Shown piece by piece: positions 9,901-18,139 of a DNA stretch of 64,000 nt; within the stretch, counting starts at the first letter, position 1; each line of letters begins with the position of its first letter. The DNA comes from Bacteroidota bacterium (GTDB lineage: Bacteria > Bacteroidota > Bacteroidia > UKL13-3): the NCBI GenBank assembly GCA_027491085.1, contig JAIXWW010000009.1, positions 310,001 to 374,000 of the forward strand, in the 5' to 3' direction. A program made the position numbers and the translations under genes. The notes under the pieces were generated by a model that worked only from the letters and a program-made list of their open reading frames with translations, was not told the DNA's origin and made no database searches.

Positions 9901-10443
9901 AAGAGAAACCACATCGTTATCATTGCCAATTACTGATTCATATTTTAGCACCACTAAACTTGTAGTATTTAAATCGAAACTATCGTTTCCATAAACTGGA
10001 GTTTCATTGTTTTTAGCTATTCCAATTTTATAAAAATTTGCACCTGCAGATTTTATATAAACCATTGTTTTTAATTCTTCATTGAGGTTGCTTGTAGTGT
10101 AAGTAAAAAAGTAGTCACCAATTAAAGTTGCTTTATTTACATTTAGCATAAAAGCGGTGTAGGTTATTTTGTTTTGCAAGAATGGAGGACCAAAGCTCAT
10201 TTTTAAATCTTGTCCAACAGAATCGATTTTGGCAGCATTGCCAATATTTGATAAAACATAATCGGTATAAGTTAAACCCGGACTTACTGTTTTAATGGGA
10301 TTAATATTTCCATTGGTATAAAGCGAGCTCCATCCATAGCTTTTCAGTTCTCCTATAAAGTTAAAATTAGCGGTTAAAAGTTGCTGTGCATGAGCACTTA
10401 GCAATAAAGCTAAAAGGGCAATTAAGGTTAGTTTCGTTTTCAT
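6916..10443 (-). CDS. Secreted fibronectin-III repeat protein with T9SS type A sorting domain
   Basis: A 1175-residue exported protein. Residues 1-19 are a Sec signal peptide ending near SAHAQ. An N-terminal region of about 230 residues has no recognised domain. Four related modules of about 125 residues follow (about 250-760), each with the fibronectin-III-like pattern 'tkLxWxkp..y.n..YttvVyvKe..' and the phrase 'ndadAkcVYkGDdt'. Next is an OB-fold-like segment (about 770-920: LKGLVYQT ... IGDSILVLGKI), then a region of unknown type. The C-terminal 80 residues are a type A sorting domain: LLVYPNPTNKELNIQL, then LTGKVIM, then NGIYLIKV. Such proteins cross the outer membrane by T9SS and lose this tail at the surface. 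No catalytic motif was found, so an adhesive or matrix role is inference. Confidence 0.85.
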   Translation of the reverse strand: MKTKLTLIALLALLLSAHAQQLLTANFNFIGELKSYGWSSLYTNGNINPIKTVSPGLTYTDYVLSNIGNAAKIDSVGQDLKMSFGPPFLQNKITYTAFMLNVNKATLIGDYFFTYTTSNLNEELKTMVYIKSAGANFYKIGIAKNNETPVYGNDSFDLNTTSLVVLKYESVIGNDNDVVSLFNFKSGFPISEPMPLVQINSGTDNDLSKISGVALIQGNDSIAPKLIIDGIRSTNDWSELNKPTKLQLLSLFNPREITTNSIKLIWEKNSAYFDSIYTTLVFIKENNPINIGSPNINASFYIPNPNFLTSNSFYENDANAKCVLNTDSTNITVTGLKQKTSYHAIIYAYNTLNNSYSLVLQTAFTTNTTAPKPLINLTFTGTGKTTARVKWDQQLNYYSNTNYTTVVYAKENAAINNLTTPNTNPSSIINNNDFAATASVFQNDADAKCVYKGDDTEVFLTNLTPGKEYFIAAFAINDLDSNYSEAIVTSDFTNNIGPNSVIAPKWNAYNNTLSEISWEKDGLYNDNDYTTVVYLKQGSAINLGTPNLDASTINANAMFGSGSAYQNDTLAYCVYKGDLNKVLINNLVANTNYYAVVYVINTMDTSYSNPRIVNGITKDVSPSNVSNVTLTGLTNSTLRINWTKPINYNNDNYNTIVYVKASSPIDAQITNRDIRRNTFISQSMINNKGSKFPSDSNAYSVYMGDTNFVMLYGVNNYTTYHVLVFVVRNQDSTYSLNGATGVGTATPNLPMPNLYFINQINKINTVTGVPDSNNIRVALKGLVYQTSQINPYPIGIQFVINDHTGGINIYSNTSTYNYQPQIGDSILVLGKIISMRGLLCLDVDSISLISQFKPLKQPFITAQLDENTENELVEIKRLRFINLNNNERFWSSNLTYQVINDSNQQFNIKLEEKNQLVGSLLPKDKYFHLVGIGGQKSNVTAPYAFTGYYISPRNGNDVRIFEPLSRFYVNNPSAYNNWAINGDTNQTLTIKWSKSIPEATINNPIYALQLDSVNGQFLNANAMILSNNMGIDTIITTTYGQIANALTLLGLSNGQSKNLRWRVVAKSGVFTQYSDTIYSKFTLGYPASVNTSNSANLLVYPNPTNKELNIQLPENIGNTIQVEVIDLTGKVIMNQTFNTLGKNEILLNTEQLVNGIYLIKVLSQNQVFITKIVKE

Positions 10444-10534
10444 ATTTGTAAATGTTTAAAGTTATTGAGCTAGAATTTATTTAAACGTTGCAGAAAAAAT
10501 GAAAACGTGATATTTTAAGAAAACGTTTAGAAAA

Positions 10535-13500
10535 TTAAAAATCTAAACCAAGCGCAAAATAATAAACTGGTTTTGAAGCCATTTCTGCATCTTGAATTCC
10601 CCAAGCAGTATCAAAGCGTAAAAAATACCCCAAAACCTTTGTCCTTAATCCACCTCCAAAACCTGCCACTAATGGATCTCTTACATTAGTAACTCTAGCC
10701 AAAACAGGAGCAACATTAATGGTTTTCTGATTAAAAGTATTATCGTCACCATAAGGATTAGAGCCAATCCAAGCGGTCCCCATATCAAAGAAAGGAACCA
10801 TTTGAAAATTATTTAGAAACTCACTTCTCAAAGGTCTGTTAAAAGCATATTGAAAAATTGGAATTCTAATTTCCGTATTTAATAAAGCAAAATTGTTACC
10901 ATTTCTAATGTTCTGTTCAAAACCTCTAAGATTAGAGGCCAGCGCTTGAAAAACATAATTTTCGGATGTAGAGGTACTAGATTCATTATTAAAACGAGGC
11001 AATATCCAATTTTCAACTCCACCTAAATAATATACTACTTTAGCTGGTCCAAAAGAGGAATTGGCAGTTAGGCGTGTGCACCAAATTATTTGTCTATGTA
11101 TTTTTTCATAATGACGTGCATCAAAACCAATTGCATTTAATTGAACATTCCAATCATCCAAATTAGCATAACGCTCATAGAATACTTTTAAGCGTGTACC
11201 ATTCCATAAGTTTAATCCTTTTGGTACAGTATTATCAAAAACATATTCTGCCTTGGCTCCTATCCAATTAGTAACCCTATCTGGCGTTTCTAAAGTTGCG
11301 TTGTTAGAGCCTCTTAAAATATCTCTATCTGTGCGTCCAAAAATGTTTAATCTTAGACTGCTTGTTTGCGAAATTGGATATTTCAAAATATAACGAAGTT
11401 CGTGACTATAGCTTTTTACGGCAGTATTATTTTCGGGCACACCGCCACTTCTACTTTGGCGATAGAAAACAAATTTATGGTCTAGGCGTTTTTTTAATGT
11501 TTCGAACGATGCAAAATAATCAAAGCCTGTGCCATCAAAGCTTACCCGAACACCGCCTGTAAATCTATAATCCTCCAAAAGATCAATCATTCCAAGTTTA
11601 AACATTCCGTTTAAGCCAGGATTAAACATTTGAGCAGCGGCTCCACCTATTGGTTGATAGTAAGTATTTATTATTGAATTGTCAATTTGAGTTACTACTT
11701 GGTCGGCAAAGAAAGTAACATCGTAAAATTTTGGTGTACTAATCTTTAGCGTACGTTTTTGTGTTTCATTAGCTCCTATTTTAGGTATTAAAATAAATGC
11801 AGAACGCTTATATTCTTCAGGAGTAAACTCACTTATAAAGAAAAATTGTGTAGTATCTTGCACAACTTTTATTTCTGATTCCGCAGATTCATCTAATTGT
11901 TTACTATAAAACGTATCAGGTGAATTTATTTGCTCTGCAAAACTTCTGAATATGCGTAATCCGCTTTCAAATTGTTTATTGGTAACCCCACTTTTTAACC
12001 TGAACATATTTGGATAACTTTCAATCGTTTTACCCCACTCTTCAATGCTTCGTTCTTGTGGACTCATTTTTATGTAATACTTATTTTTGTAAAGCATTAA
12101 ATCGTAAGTAGTTTTAGATTGAACAGACACATCGTGGGCCAAGATTCCACGCTGGTAGTTGGTAATAGGGTAGGTGTAAACCAAATCCTTGTTATAAACT
12201 AAAGTATCTATTTTTTCTACAGTGCTGTCTATTGTTATAAGTTTTCCTCTATAGGTAAATTGTGAGCCATTCCATGTTGGCTTTTCTACGTAGCATAAAG
12301 TATCTATAGGCTTTTCAGTATATTCAAAGTATTTTATGTATATGGCAGTATAATCATATTCTTCCTCCAAACGGCTGGCATAGCGATTTTTCGTGCCATT
12401 ATAATCGCTTAAATAGGCGTAATAATTTCGTTTATATTCAATTGGATTTGTTTCGTTTATATAAGGTGTTTTAGTAAGTCTTTTTAACATTCTTGTTTTC
12501 ATTGACTCTTCTATATCGTATAAATAAACATCATAATTATTGTCGGGTCTTAAACCGCTCATAATTCCAGCGTTTAACGAATCGGTTGGGCGATTTGAGC
12601 TGAATATAATTTTACTTGATCCGTCAGTATAACGAGGGTTGGCATCATCATAAATATCGTTTGTTAATTGTTTTTCCTTTCTGCTAGGTATATCAAAAGT
12701 GAAAATATCAGACTGCCCCTTTCTAATGGCACTAACCACTAAGGTTCTGCCATTATCGCTGTAGTCAAAACCAGTAATTTTATCAAATTTAAAAAACTCA
12801 ACTGTTTCTTTACTTTTATTTACCAAATCAATTGTTTTGAGCAACAGTTTACCCTTTTTTTCGTATACCATGGCTAATTTATCACCTCCTTGTTGCCAAG
12901 CTAATGTTGGAAAGCTATAATCGTATTCAAGTTGATAATATTTTATGCCACCCTTTAATATTTTTTTTAGTTTATTGGTTTTGGTATTTAGCAGCCAAAC
13001 TTTGTATTTTCCGTTTTTGTTGGATGTAAAACTAACATAATCACCCTTGCTCGAAACCTTCATTTGGGGTTGAATATATTGTGCCACTCTTCGTTTAACT
13101 TTTATATCGATTAAGGGCATGTTCCTGCCCACATCCTCGCGGCTATACATTTTTTGGTAATACTCAAACCAATCTTTTTGAATTTGTTTAAAGGTTTTAT
13201 CATTACATACGTAGCTTAAAGCACTTTCATAATTGCGAGTAACCCTTATGGCATATATAACTTGTTTTATAACCTCTTCGGGTCTTTCATTATTGTCTAT
13301 AATATATTTCCAAATACTATGTCCTGCAAAAACAGCATCTTTTTGGTTTAGGCGATTAAACTTTTTAAACTTTTTGGTAAGCACACCGTCCTTCATTCGG
13401 TTATCCATATCGGCATCCCAATCCTTACTAATGTATGAGGTTAGACCGTGTAAAAACCATTCAGGTAAATTAAGCAAGGCGGCATTTTGAATTCGCTCTT

Positions 13501-13966
13501 GTAGGCTTCCGCCATAAAGAACCTCATTAATTATTACTAAAGCTATACCTTCGTTAAGTTGCCTTGCCAAATCGGCATGGTCGCCATTAAAATAAACATA
13601 AATTTTATTACTATTAACCTGCGTGTAGCCACCAGTATTTTGTGCTAAATCTTCTAAACCAAAATTACTTTGTTTTAAATCCGATTGCGTGTTGTAACAA
13701 ATAATTTCTATTCTACCGCTTAATGGATGCTCTAATCTATCTTCTAAAACGGGTAACTTGTCGGTTACATATTTTAAACAATAAGTTGCCAACTCTTTAC
13801 CTCCACTGTAGTAATATGCATCAAAATTTTCTACACGCAAATAATTCCAATCAAAGCGACCATACTGTACCCTGTTTTGGCCAAAAGGGGTATTAATACC
13901 TTGGCTAAACAATGATTTAGTTAACCCTAAAGAAAGTATTATTAAAAGATATTTTATTAAGCGCAT
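10535..13966 (-). CDS. Outer-membrane fusion: degenerate peptidase-like domain, TolB-type propeller and surface-antigen beta-barrel
   Basis: 1143 residues with an N-terminal Sec signal (about 1-21). Residues about 30-270 resemble a zinc-peptidase-like domain: the segment LPEWFLHGLTSYIS matches the helix after the active site in gluzincins, but the expected HEXXH reads IINEVLYG, so no catalysis is predicted. Residues about 280-480 carry TolB/PD40-like propeller blades (ISSKGDYVSFTSNKNGKYKVW, DANPRYTDGSSKIIFSSNRP). The C-terminal ~350 residues look like a BamA/Omp85-type surface-antigen barrel with FFDMGTAWIG and a terminal aromatic, YYFALGLDF. Similar fusions occur in Bacteroidota and are often labelled TolB, although this is not the Pal-Tol periplasmic protein. 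It should sit in the outer membrane; its substrate is unknown. Confidence 0.8.
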   Translation of the reverse strand: MRLIKYLLIILSLGLTKSLFSQGINTPFGQNRVQYGRFDWNYLRVENFDAYYYSGGKELATYCLKYVTDKLPVLEDRLEHPLSGRIEIICYNTQSDLKQSNFGLEDLAQNTGGYTQVNSNKIYVYFNGDHADLARQLNEGIALVIINEVLYGGSLQERIQNAALLNLPEWFLHGLTSYISKDWDADMDNRMKDGVLTKKFKKFNRLNQKDAVFAGHSIWKYIIDNNERPEEVIKQVIYAIRVTRNYESALSYVCNDKTFKQIQKDWFEYYQKMYSREDVGRNMPLIDIKVKRRVAQYIQPQMKVSSKGDYVSFTSNKNGKYKVWLLNTKTNKLKKILKGGIKYYQLEYDYSFPTLAWQQGGDKLAMVYEKKGKLLLKTIDLVNKSKETVEFFKFDKITGFDYSDNGRTLVVSAIRKGQSDIFTFDIPSRKEKQLTNDIYDDANPRYTDGSSKIIFSSNRPTDSLNAGIMSGLRPDNNYDVYLYDIEESMKTRMLKRLTKTPYINETNPIEYKRNYYAYLSDYNGTKNRYASRLEEEYDYTAIYIKYFEYTEKPIDTLCYVEKPTWNGSQFTYRGKLITIDSTVEKIDTLVYNKDLVYTYPITNYQRGILAHDVSVQSKTTYDLMLYKNKYYIKMSPQERSIEEWGKTIESYPNMFRLKSGVTNKQFESGLRIFRSFAEQINSPDTFYSKQLDESAESEIKVVQDTTQFFFISEFTPEEYKRSAFILIPKIGANETQKRTLKISTPKFYDVTFFADQVVTQIDNSIINTYYQPIGGAAAQMFNPGLNGMFKLGMIDLLEDYRFTGGVRVSFDGTGFDYFASFETLKKRLDHKFVFYRQSRSGGVPENNTAVKSYSHELRYILKYPISQTSSLRLNIFGRTDRDILRGSNNATLETPDRVTNWIGAKAEYVFDNTVPKGLNLWNGTRLKVFYERYANLDDWNVQLNAIGFDARHYEKIHRQIIWCTRLTANSSFGPAKVVYYLGGVENWILPRFNNESSTSTSENYVFQALASNLRGFEQNIRNGNNFALLNTEIRIPIFQYAFNRPLRSEFLNNFQMVPFFDMGTAWIGSNPYGDDNTFNQKTINVAPVLARVTNVRDPLVAGFGGGLRTKVLGYFLRFDTAWGIQDAEMASKPVYYFALGLDF

Positions 13967-14301
13967 TTAATTATTTTACCGACACCAAAAATAAACGCAT
14001 TTTTATAATTACAAAGTAATATTATCATAAACTTTGGTTGCTTGTGTTTTACCAATAAATACATTTTATGATAACCTTCATTAATACTAATTTCAGTGAA
14101 GTTTTTACAAGATACCAGTTACAAATAAACGGTTCGAAAACGAATAAAAGGGGAAATCAGTAACTAACTATGGTTTTAAGAAAACATCATTCGAAGAGGT
14201 AGCTTCCTAATATTTTAGGCTATAAAATTTAATATTCTTAAAAAGATAATTTTAACATTTGTATCTTAAGTAGCAAAAACCAGATTGGTTCATATAATTT
14301 G
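13967..14301. other. Intergenic region between the outer-membrane fusion gene and tRNA-Arg
   Basis: 335 bases without a supported gene. The only recognisable elements are the promoter of the minus-strand fusion gene at its left end and the 3' flank of the tRNA at its right end. The middle (about 14020-14290) is AT-rich and shows no hairpin, repeat or ORF that I could support. Confidence 0.5.
13986..14015 (-). promoter_or_regulatory. Promoter of the outer-membrane fusion gene
   Basis: On the minus strand TTTG (14015-14012) is followed after 18 nt by TATTTTTG (13993-13986). This fits the Bacteroidota primary promoter form TTTG/TTG, about 19 nt, TANNTTTG. The ATG at 13966 is 19 nt downstream, implying a short leader. 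Confidence 0.55.
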
Positions 14302-14373
14302 TGCACCCGAAGGGAATCGAACCCCCATCATTAGAACCGGAATCTAACATTTTATCCATTAAACTACGGATGC
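14302..14373 (-). tRNA. tRNA-Arg (anticodon CCG)
   Basis: Read on the minus strand this 72-nt sequence folds as a full cloverleaf. The acceptor arms are GCATCCG and CGGGTGC (one G-U). The D arm is GTTT/AAAT with GG in the loop. The anticodon stem is TTAGA/TCTAA with loop TTCCGGT, giving anticodon CCG for codon CGG. The T arm is GGGGG/CCCTT with loop TTCGATT. The discriminator is A, and CCA is not encoded, as usual in this phylum. Confidence 0.95.
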
Positions 14374-14382
14374 ATTTTGAGG

Positions 14383-14390
14383 CAAATATA
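14383..14390 (-). promoter_or_regulatory. -7 promoter box for tRNA-Arg
   Basis: TATATTTG on the minus strand, an exact TANNTTTG match, ends 10 nt before the first base of the mature tRNA. No TTG is seen at the -33 position. Confidence 0.5.
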
Positions 14391-14482
14391 CCGTTTGAAT
14401 AATTTAAAACTTTAAATAATTAATTTCGTTTTTATTAAATGTGGGCTTTACTAACTTGCACGCTCATATTTATAGCATAAAA

Positions 14483-15001
14483 ATGGAAATTATTAAATCG
14501 ACAAAGGAAAGCCACACCATTATGAATGAGTTGGTTTTACCCAACGACACCAACACTTTAAACAATTTAATGGGCGGAAAATTATTGCATTGGATGGATA
14601 TTTGTGCGGCCATTTCAGCGCAAAAACATAGTGGCAAAACGGTGGTTACAGCTTCGGTTGATAGTGTTAGTTTTAATAAAAATATTCATTTAGGCGATGT
14701 AGTAACATTGGAAGCGCAAGTTTCAAGAGCGTTTAATACTTCTATGGAAATTCATATTGTGGTGCATGCCGAAAATATTCCAAATGGCGAACGTTTTAAG
14801 AGTAACGAAGCCTATTACACTTTTGTGGCCTTAGATAGAAATGGTTCTCCTCTAAAAGTACCCGCTTTAAAACCCGAAACAGAAGAAGAACAAAAACGTT
14901 TTGATGGCGCATTGCGCAGACGCCAATTGCGTTTGGTTTTGGCAGGTAAAATGAAAGCTAATGAGGCTACCGAGTTAAAAGCATTATTTATAACTGAATA
15001 A
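14483..15001 (+). CDS. Hotdog-fold acyl-CoA thioesterase (BFIT/BACH type)
   Basis: Cytosolic acyl-CoA hydrolase with a single 4HBT hotdog domain of about 120 residues plus a charged C-terminal helix (EEEQKRFDGALRRRQLR). The motif NTLNNLMGGKLLHWMD contains the catalytic Asn/Gly-Gly and Asp positions of the BACH subgroup, and VTASVDSVSFNKNIHLGD is the conserved second strand. The ATG at 14483 (MEIIKSTKESH) is preferred to the GTG at 14441, because family alignments normally begin close to this residue and the upstream part lacks similarity to anything expected. Physiological chain length is not readable from sequence. The stop codon directly precedes the next reading frame. Confidence 0.88.
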   Translation: MEIIKSTKESHTIMNELVLPNDTNTLNNLMGGKLLHWMDICAAISAQKHSGKTVVTASVDSVSFNKNIHLGDVVTLEAQVSRAFNTSMEIHIVVHAENIPNGERFKSNEAYYTFVALDRNGSPLKVPALKPETEEEQKRFDGALRRRQLRLVLAGKMKANEATELKALFITE

Positions 15002-16495
15002 ATAAAATTCATAATCAAACGTCTCCTAATTATATTAGTTCAGTTGGTAGGTTTGTGCTGTTTTCTAAACGCTACAAGCCCTTATACTTTTGTGCTTTCG
15101 CCTAATTTATTAGAAGCTCAAAAACATATTGCCGCTTTGAGGTTAGATAAAGGAAAAGCCTTGGTTGAAGCCGAAAAGCAAGCCAATAAAATGAATATGG
15201 CTGTTCATTTGTTTGATAACTATATTGATTTTTACAGAGTGCTTTGTTTGCAAAAAAAAGAAGATTTTGATGCGGCAGAAAAGGTAAAATCAATGAGAAT
15301 AGAGGCCATTAAGCGCATTGATAATTCAAATCCGTATAAACTTTTTGCGCAAGCTGAAATACATTTACAAAATGCGTTTTTAAAAGGGATGTTTGAAGAA
15401 TACCTTGGCGCAGCTTGGGATTTTAAAACATGTTATTCTTTGTTAGAGCAAAACCAAAAAGCATTTCCTAATTTTATTACCAATAAAAAAGACATTGGGG
15501 TTTTAAAGGCCATTTTGGGTACAATTCCCGATTCTTACCATTGGATAGTTGGCATTGCAGGTATGAATGCCGATTTGAACGAAGGCTTGGCTTTAATGAA
15601 AGAGTATGTAGAAAAAGCCGATGACAAAGAAATATTGATGGAGCGCAAAAATGCACAATATTTTTATGCTTTGTTTAACCTCAATTTTTTAAAAAACAAG
15701 GCTGAAGCGTGGAAACTAGCCGATAAATATACAGCTGATTATAAAACCAACTTAATGAGCGTTTGTATCAGGGCTTTTGCGGCTAAAGGAACCGATAATA
15801 ACGAAGCTTGTGTTGAAACATTAACTCAACGCCCCACAGGAAGCGATTACATTTCGTTTCCATTTTTAGAAATGATGCATGGCTCGGCTTTATTACAAAG
15901 GTTAGATTTAAATGCAGCAATTCATTTTAAAAAGTTCATAGCCTCCAACAAAGATAAAAACGATAACAAAGAAGCATATCAAAAACTAAGTTGGTGTGCA
16001 TGGTTAAAAAACGATACAGCCAATTATTTACTTTACAGAAATATAGCTGTAAATATTTCGGAGAAAGGCGAAAGAAACCAATTGGCTTCAAGTGGAGGAA
16101 AAGACCGTTTTCCGGAAAAAACTTTACTAAAAGGCAGGCTTCTTTTTGATGGTGGATATTATGAGCAAGCCGAGCAAATTATGTTAGCGAAACCTATTGG
16201 CACATTTAAAACAGATTTAGAAAAAGTGGAGTATTTGTACCGCATGGGCCGTATTTACCATGAGCACAATAAGCTAAGCAAGGCCATTGAATATTATGAA
16301 CTTACTGTAAAAACCAATTTTAAAGGAAATGAATATTTGGCCGCCAACTCTTGTTTGCAACTAGGATATATCTACCAAAAGCTCAATTTTAAACAATTGG
16401 CCAAAACGCATTTTAACAAGGTTTTTGAATACAAAAATTACGATTACAAAAACTATTTACAACAACAGGCCAAAGCAGCTTTGGCTAAATTATAA
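15002..16495 (+). CDS. Exported tetratricopeptide-repeat protein, apparent non-ATG start
   Basis: The frame opens immediately after the thioesterase stop. The first codons read (I/M)KFIIKRLLIILVQLV, a typical Sec signal n- and h-region, followed by GLCCFLNA. There is no ATG; the in-frame starts are ATA at 15002 or 15011 or TTG at 15044, and the TTG would remove most of the signal. An ATG-to-ATA change at 15002 is the simplest explanation. The mature part is alpha-helical throughout, with TPR-like units clearest near the C-terminus (KVEYLYRMGRIYHEHNKLSK, AANSCLQLGYIYQKLNFKQL). Such proteins usually scaffold protein contacts in the periplasm. A Cys pair in the signal leaves lipoprotein processing possible. 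The function is not known. Confidence 0.75.
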   Translation: MKFIIKRLLIILVQLVGLCCFLNATSPYTFVLSPNLLEAQKHIAALRLDKGKALVEAEKQANKMNMAVHLFDNYIDFYRVLCLQKKEDFDAAEKVKSMRIEAIKRIDNSNPYKLFAQAEIHLQNAFLKGMFEEYLGAAWDFKTCYSLLEQNQKAFPNFITNKKDIGVLKAILGTIPDSYHWIVGIAGMNADLNEGLALMKEYVEKADDKEILMERKNAQYFYALFNLNFLKNKAEAWKLADKYTADYKTNLMSVCIRAFAAKGTDNNEACVETLTQRPTGSDYISFPFLEMMHGSALLQRLDLNAAIHFKKFIASNKDKNDNKEAYQKLSWCAWLKNDTANYLLYRNIAVNISEKGERNQLASSGGKDRFPEKTLLKGRLLFDGGYYEQAEQIMLAKPIGTFKTDLEKVEYLYRMGRIYHEHNKLSKAIEYYELTVKTNFKGNEYLAANSCLQLGYIYQKLNFKQLAKTHFNKVFEYKNYDYKNYLQQQAKAALAKL

Positions 16496-16509
16496 ATTGT
16501 TATTTTACT

Positions 16510-17877
16510 TTGAAAAATTTTAAATCAATCAATCCATTTACCGAAGAAGTAATAGGAAATTACGACTTTATAAGCAATGAACATTTAAATATAGCACTTA
16601 GCAATGCTGATGCTACATTTGGCTTTTGGCGCAAAACTACCTTTGCCGATAGGGCAAAATGTGTGCTAAAACTTTCAGAACTTTTAAAAGACAATGCCGA
16701 TGAGTTAGCTTTAATAGCTAGCACAGAAATGGGCAAACTTAAAACCGAAGCCAAGGCCGAAGTTTTGAAAAGTGTGCGCCTTTGCGAATATTACGCTACC
16801 CGCAGTGCTGATATTTTGCAAAGTAAATTGAGTCAGTCGGAAACGGGCGCCATGGTTGAAATTAAGTACGAACCGCTTGGTGTGGTTTTAGGTATTTTAC
16901 CTTGGAATTTTCCTTATTGGCAAGTATTGCGCAGCGCCATTCCCATAATTATGAGCGGCAATTGTATTTTAATTAAACCCGCACCTAATGTACCTCAAAG
17001 CAGTTTGGCATTACAAAATTTATTGAATCAGAGTGGTTTTGGCAATGGAGTTATACAAACCATTTTTGCTAGTGAAACACAGATAGAAAGTCTTATCAAT
17101 GATTCAAGAATTGCTGCAACTACCTTAACTGGCAGTGAAAAAGCAGGTTCGGCTGTAGCAAGTTTATCAGGAAAAAACATTAAAAAATCAGTGTTGGAAC
17201 TAGGAGGTAGCGACCCATTTATTGTAATGTCTGATGCTGATTTAGATTTTGCAGTAAGCAATGCTATGATGGCTCGCTTTCAAAACAATGGTCAAAGTTG
17301 TGTGTCGGCCAAAAGATTTATTGTACATCAAAATATAGCCGATGAGTTTTTAACAAAATTGACCCAGAGCATCGAAAAATTGACTATTGGAAACCCAATA
17401 AATGAAAATATTTCCATTGGTCCATTGGCTCGAAAAGACTTACAAGAGTTGCTGCAAAACCAAGTAAATGATTCGGTAGCTGCTGGCGCAAGTATTTTAT
17501 ATCAAAATAAGAATATACCTGATATAGGATTCTTTTATCCGCCAACTATTTTAGGAAATATTCCCAAAACAGCCAGAGCATTTTCTGAAGAGTTATTTGG
17601 TCCGGTAATAAGTTTTTACACCTTTACCGAAATTGATGAAGCCATTGCTTTAGCCAATGCTACTAATTATGGATTAGGTGCTAGTATTTGGAGTAAAGAC
17701 ATTATGCAAGCCAAACAAATAGCCAATAACATAGAAAGCGGCATGATTTACATAAATCAAATAGTAAAAAGCGATGCAAGGTTTCCGTTTGGAGGTATTA
17801 AAAAATCGGGTTTTGGTCGCGAATTGGGCGAGTTTGGCTTAAGAGAGTTTTGTAATGTGAAGACCATTTGGGTGTAG
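16510..17877 (+). CDS. NAD(P)-dependent aldehyde dehydrogenase (succinate-semialdehyde type)
   Basis: A 455-residue aldehyde dehydrogenase starting at TTG ([13 protein letters not shown]). The length, shorter than the ~480 of most members, fits the Sad/YneI group of succinate-semialdehyde dehydrogenases. Visible motifs are [11 protein letters not shown] in the cofactor pocket, GSEKAGS after the Rossmann strand, the general base Glu in LELGGSDPF, the catalytic Cys in [12 protein letters not shown], and [13 protein letters not shown] near the C-terminus. It oxidises an aldehyde to the acid in the cytosol; succinate semialdehyde is the likely but unproven substrate. Its last ten codons and the following ~140 nt recur at 19171-19341. 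Confidence 0.9.
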   Translation: MKNFKSINPFTEEVIGNYDFISNEHLNIALSNADATFGFWRKTTFADRAKCVLKLSELLKDNADELALIASTEMGKLKTEAKAEVLKSVRLCEYYATRSADILQSKLSQSETGAMVEIKYEPLGVVLGILPWNFPYWQVLRSAIPIIMSGNCILIKPAPNVPQSSLALQNLLNQSGFGNGVIQTIFASETQIESLINDSRIAATTLTGSEKAGSAVASLSGKNIKKSVLELGGSDPFIVMSDADLDFAVSNAMMARFQNNGQSCVSAKRFIVHQNIADEFLTKLTQSIEKLTIGNPINENISIGPLARKDLQELLQNQVNDSVAAGASILYQNKNIPDIGFFYPPTILGNIPKTARAFSEELFGPVISFYTFTEIDEAIALANATNYGLGASIWSKDIMQAKQIANNIESGMIYINQIVKSDARFPFGGIKKSGFGRELGEFGLREFCNVKTIWV

Positions 17878-18019
17878 TTGAATTGGCTACTGGCAGCTAG
17901 CTTCTGGCCTTTGGCATTTAGTTGATAAACCATAGACGATTGATTAAATAGAAAACACCAAGCATGAAAATCGAATAGTAGCCAACAAAAACGAACCCGA
18001 AAACTATGTTTCTATGTTC
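17848..18019 (+). repeat. Direct repeat copy 1 (ALDH 3' end plus downstream)
   Basis: About 172 nt beginning in the last codons of the aldehyde dehydrogenase ([13 protein letters not shown]) and running through a region rich in CTGGC and GGCATTTAGTTGATA words. It matches 19171-19341 in the same orientation at roughly 75-80% by eye, including the block GGCCTTTGGCATTTAGTTGA. Confidence 0.85.
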
Positions 18020-18139
18020 TTTTATTAGTATAAGTTTTAAAAACATTACGGATTTACCTAATTGAAGACAACTATTGATAGTAATTATTTTGACTTATCA
18101 TACATCAAGTAAACCAACATTATTAATCAACCCAAAAAT

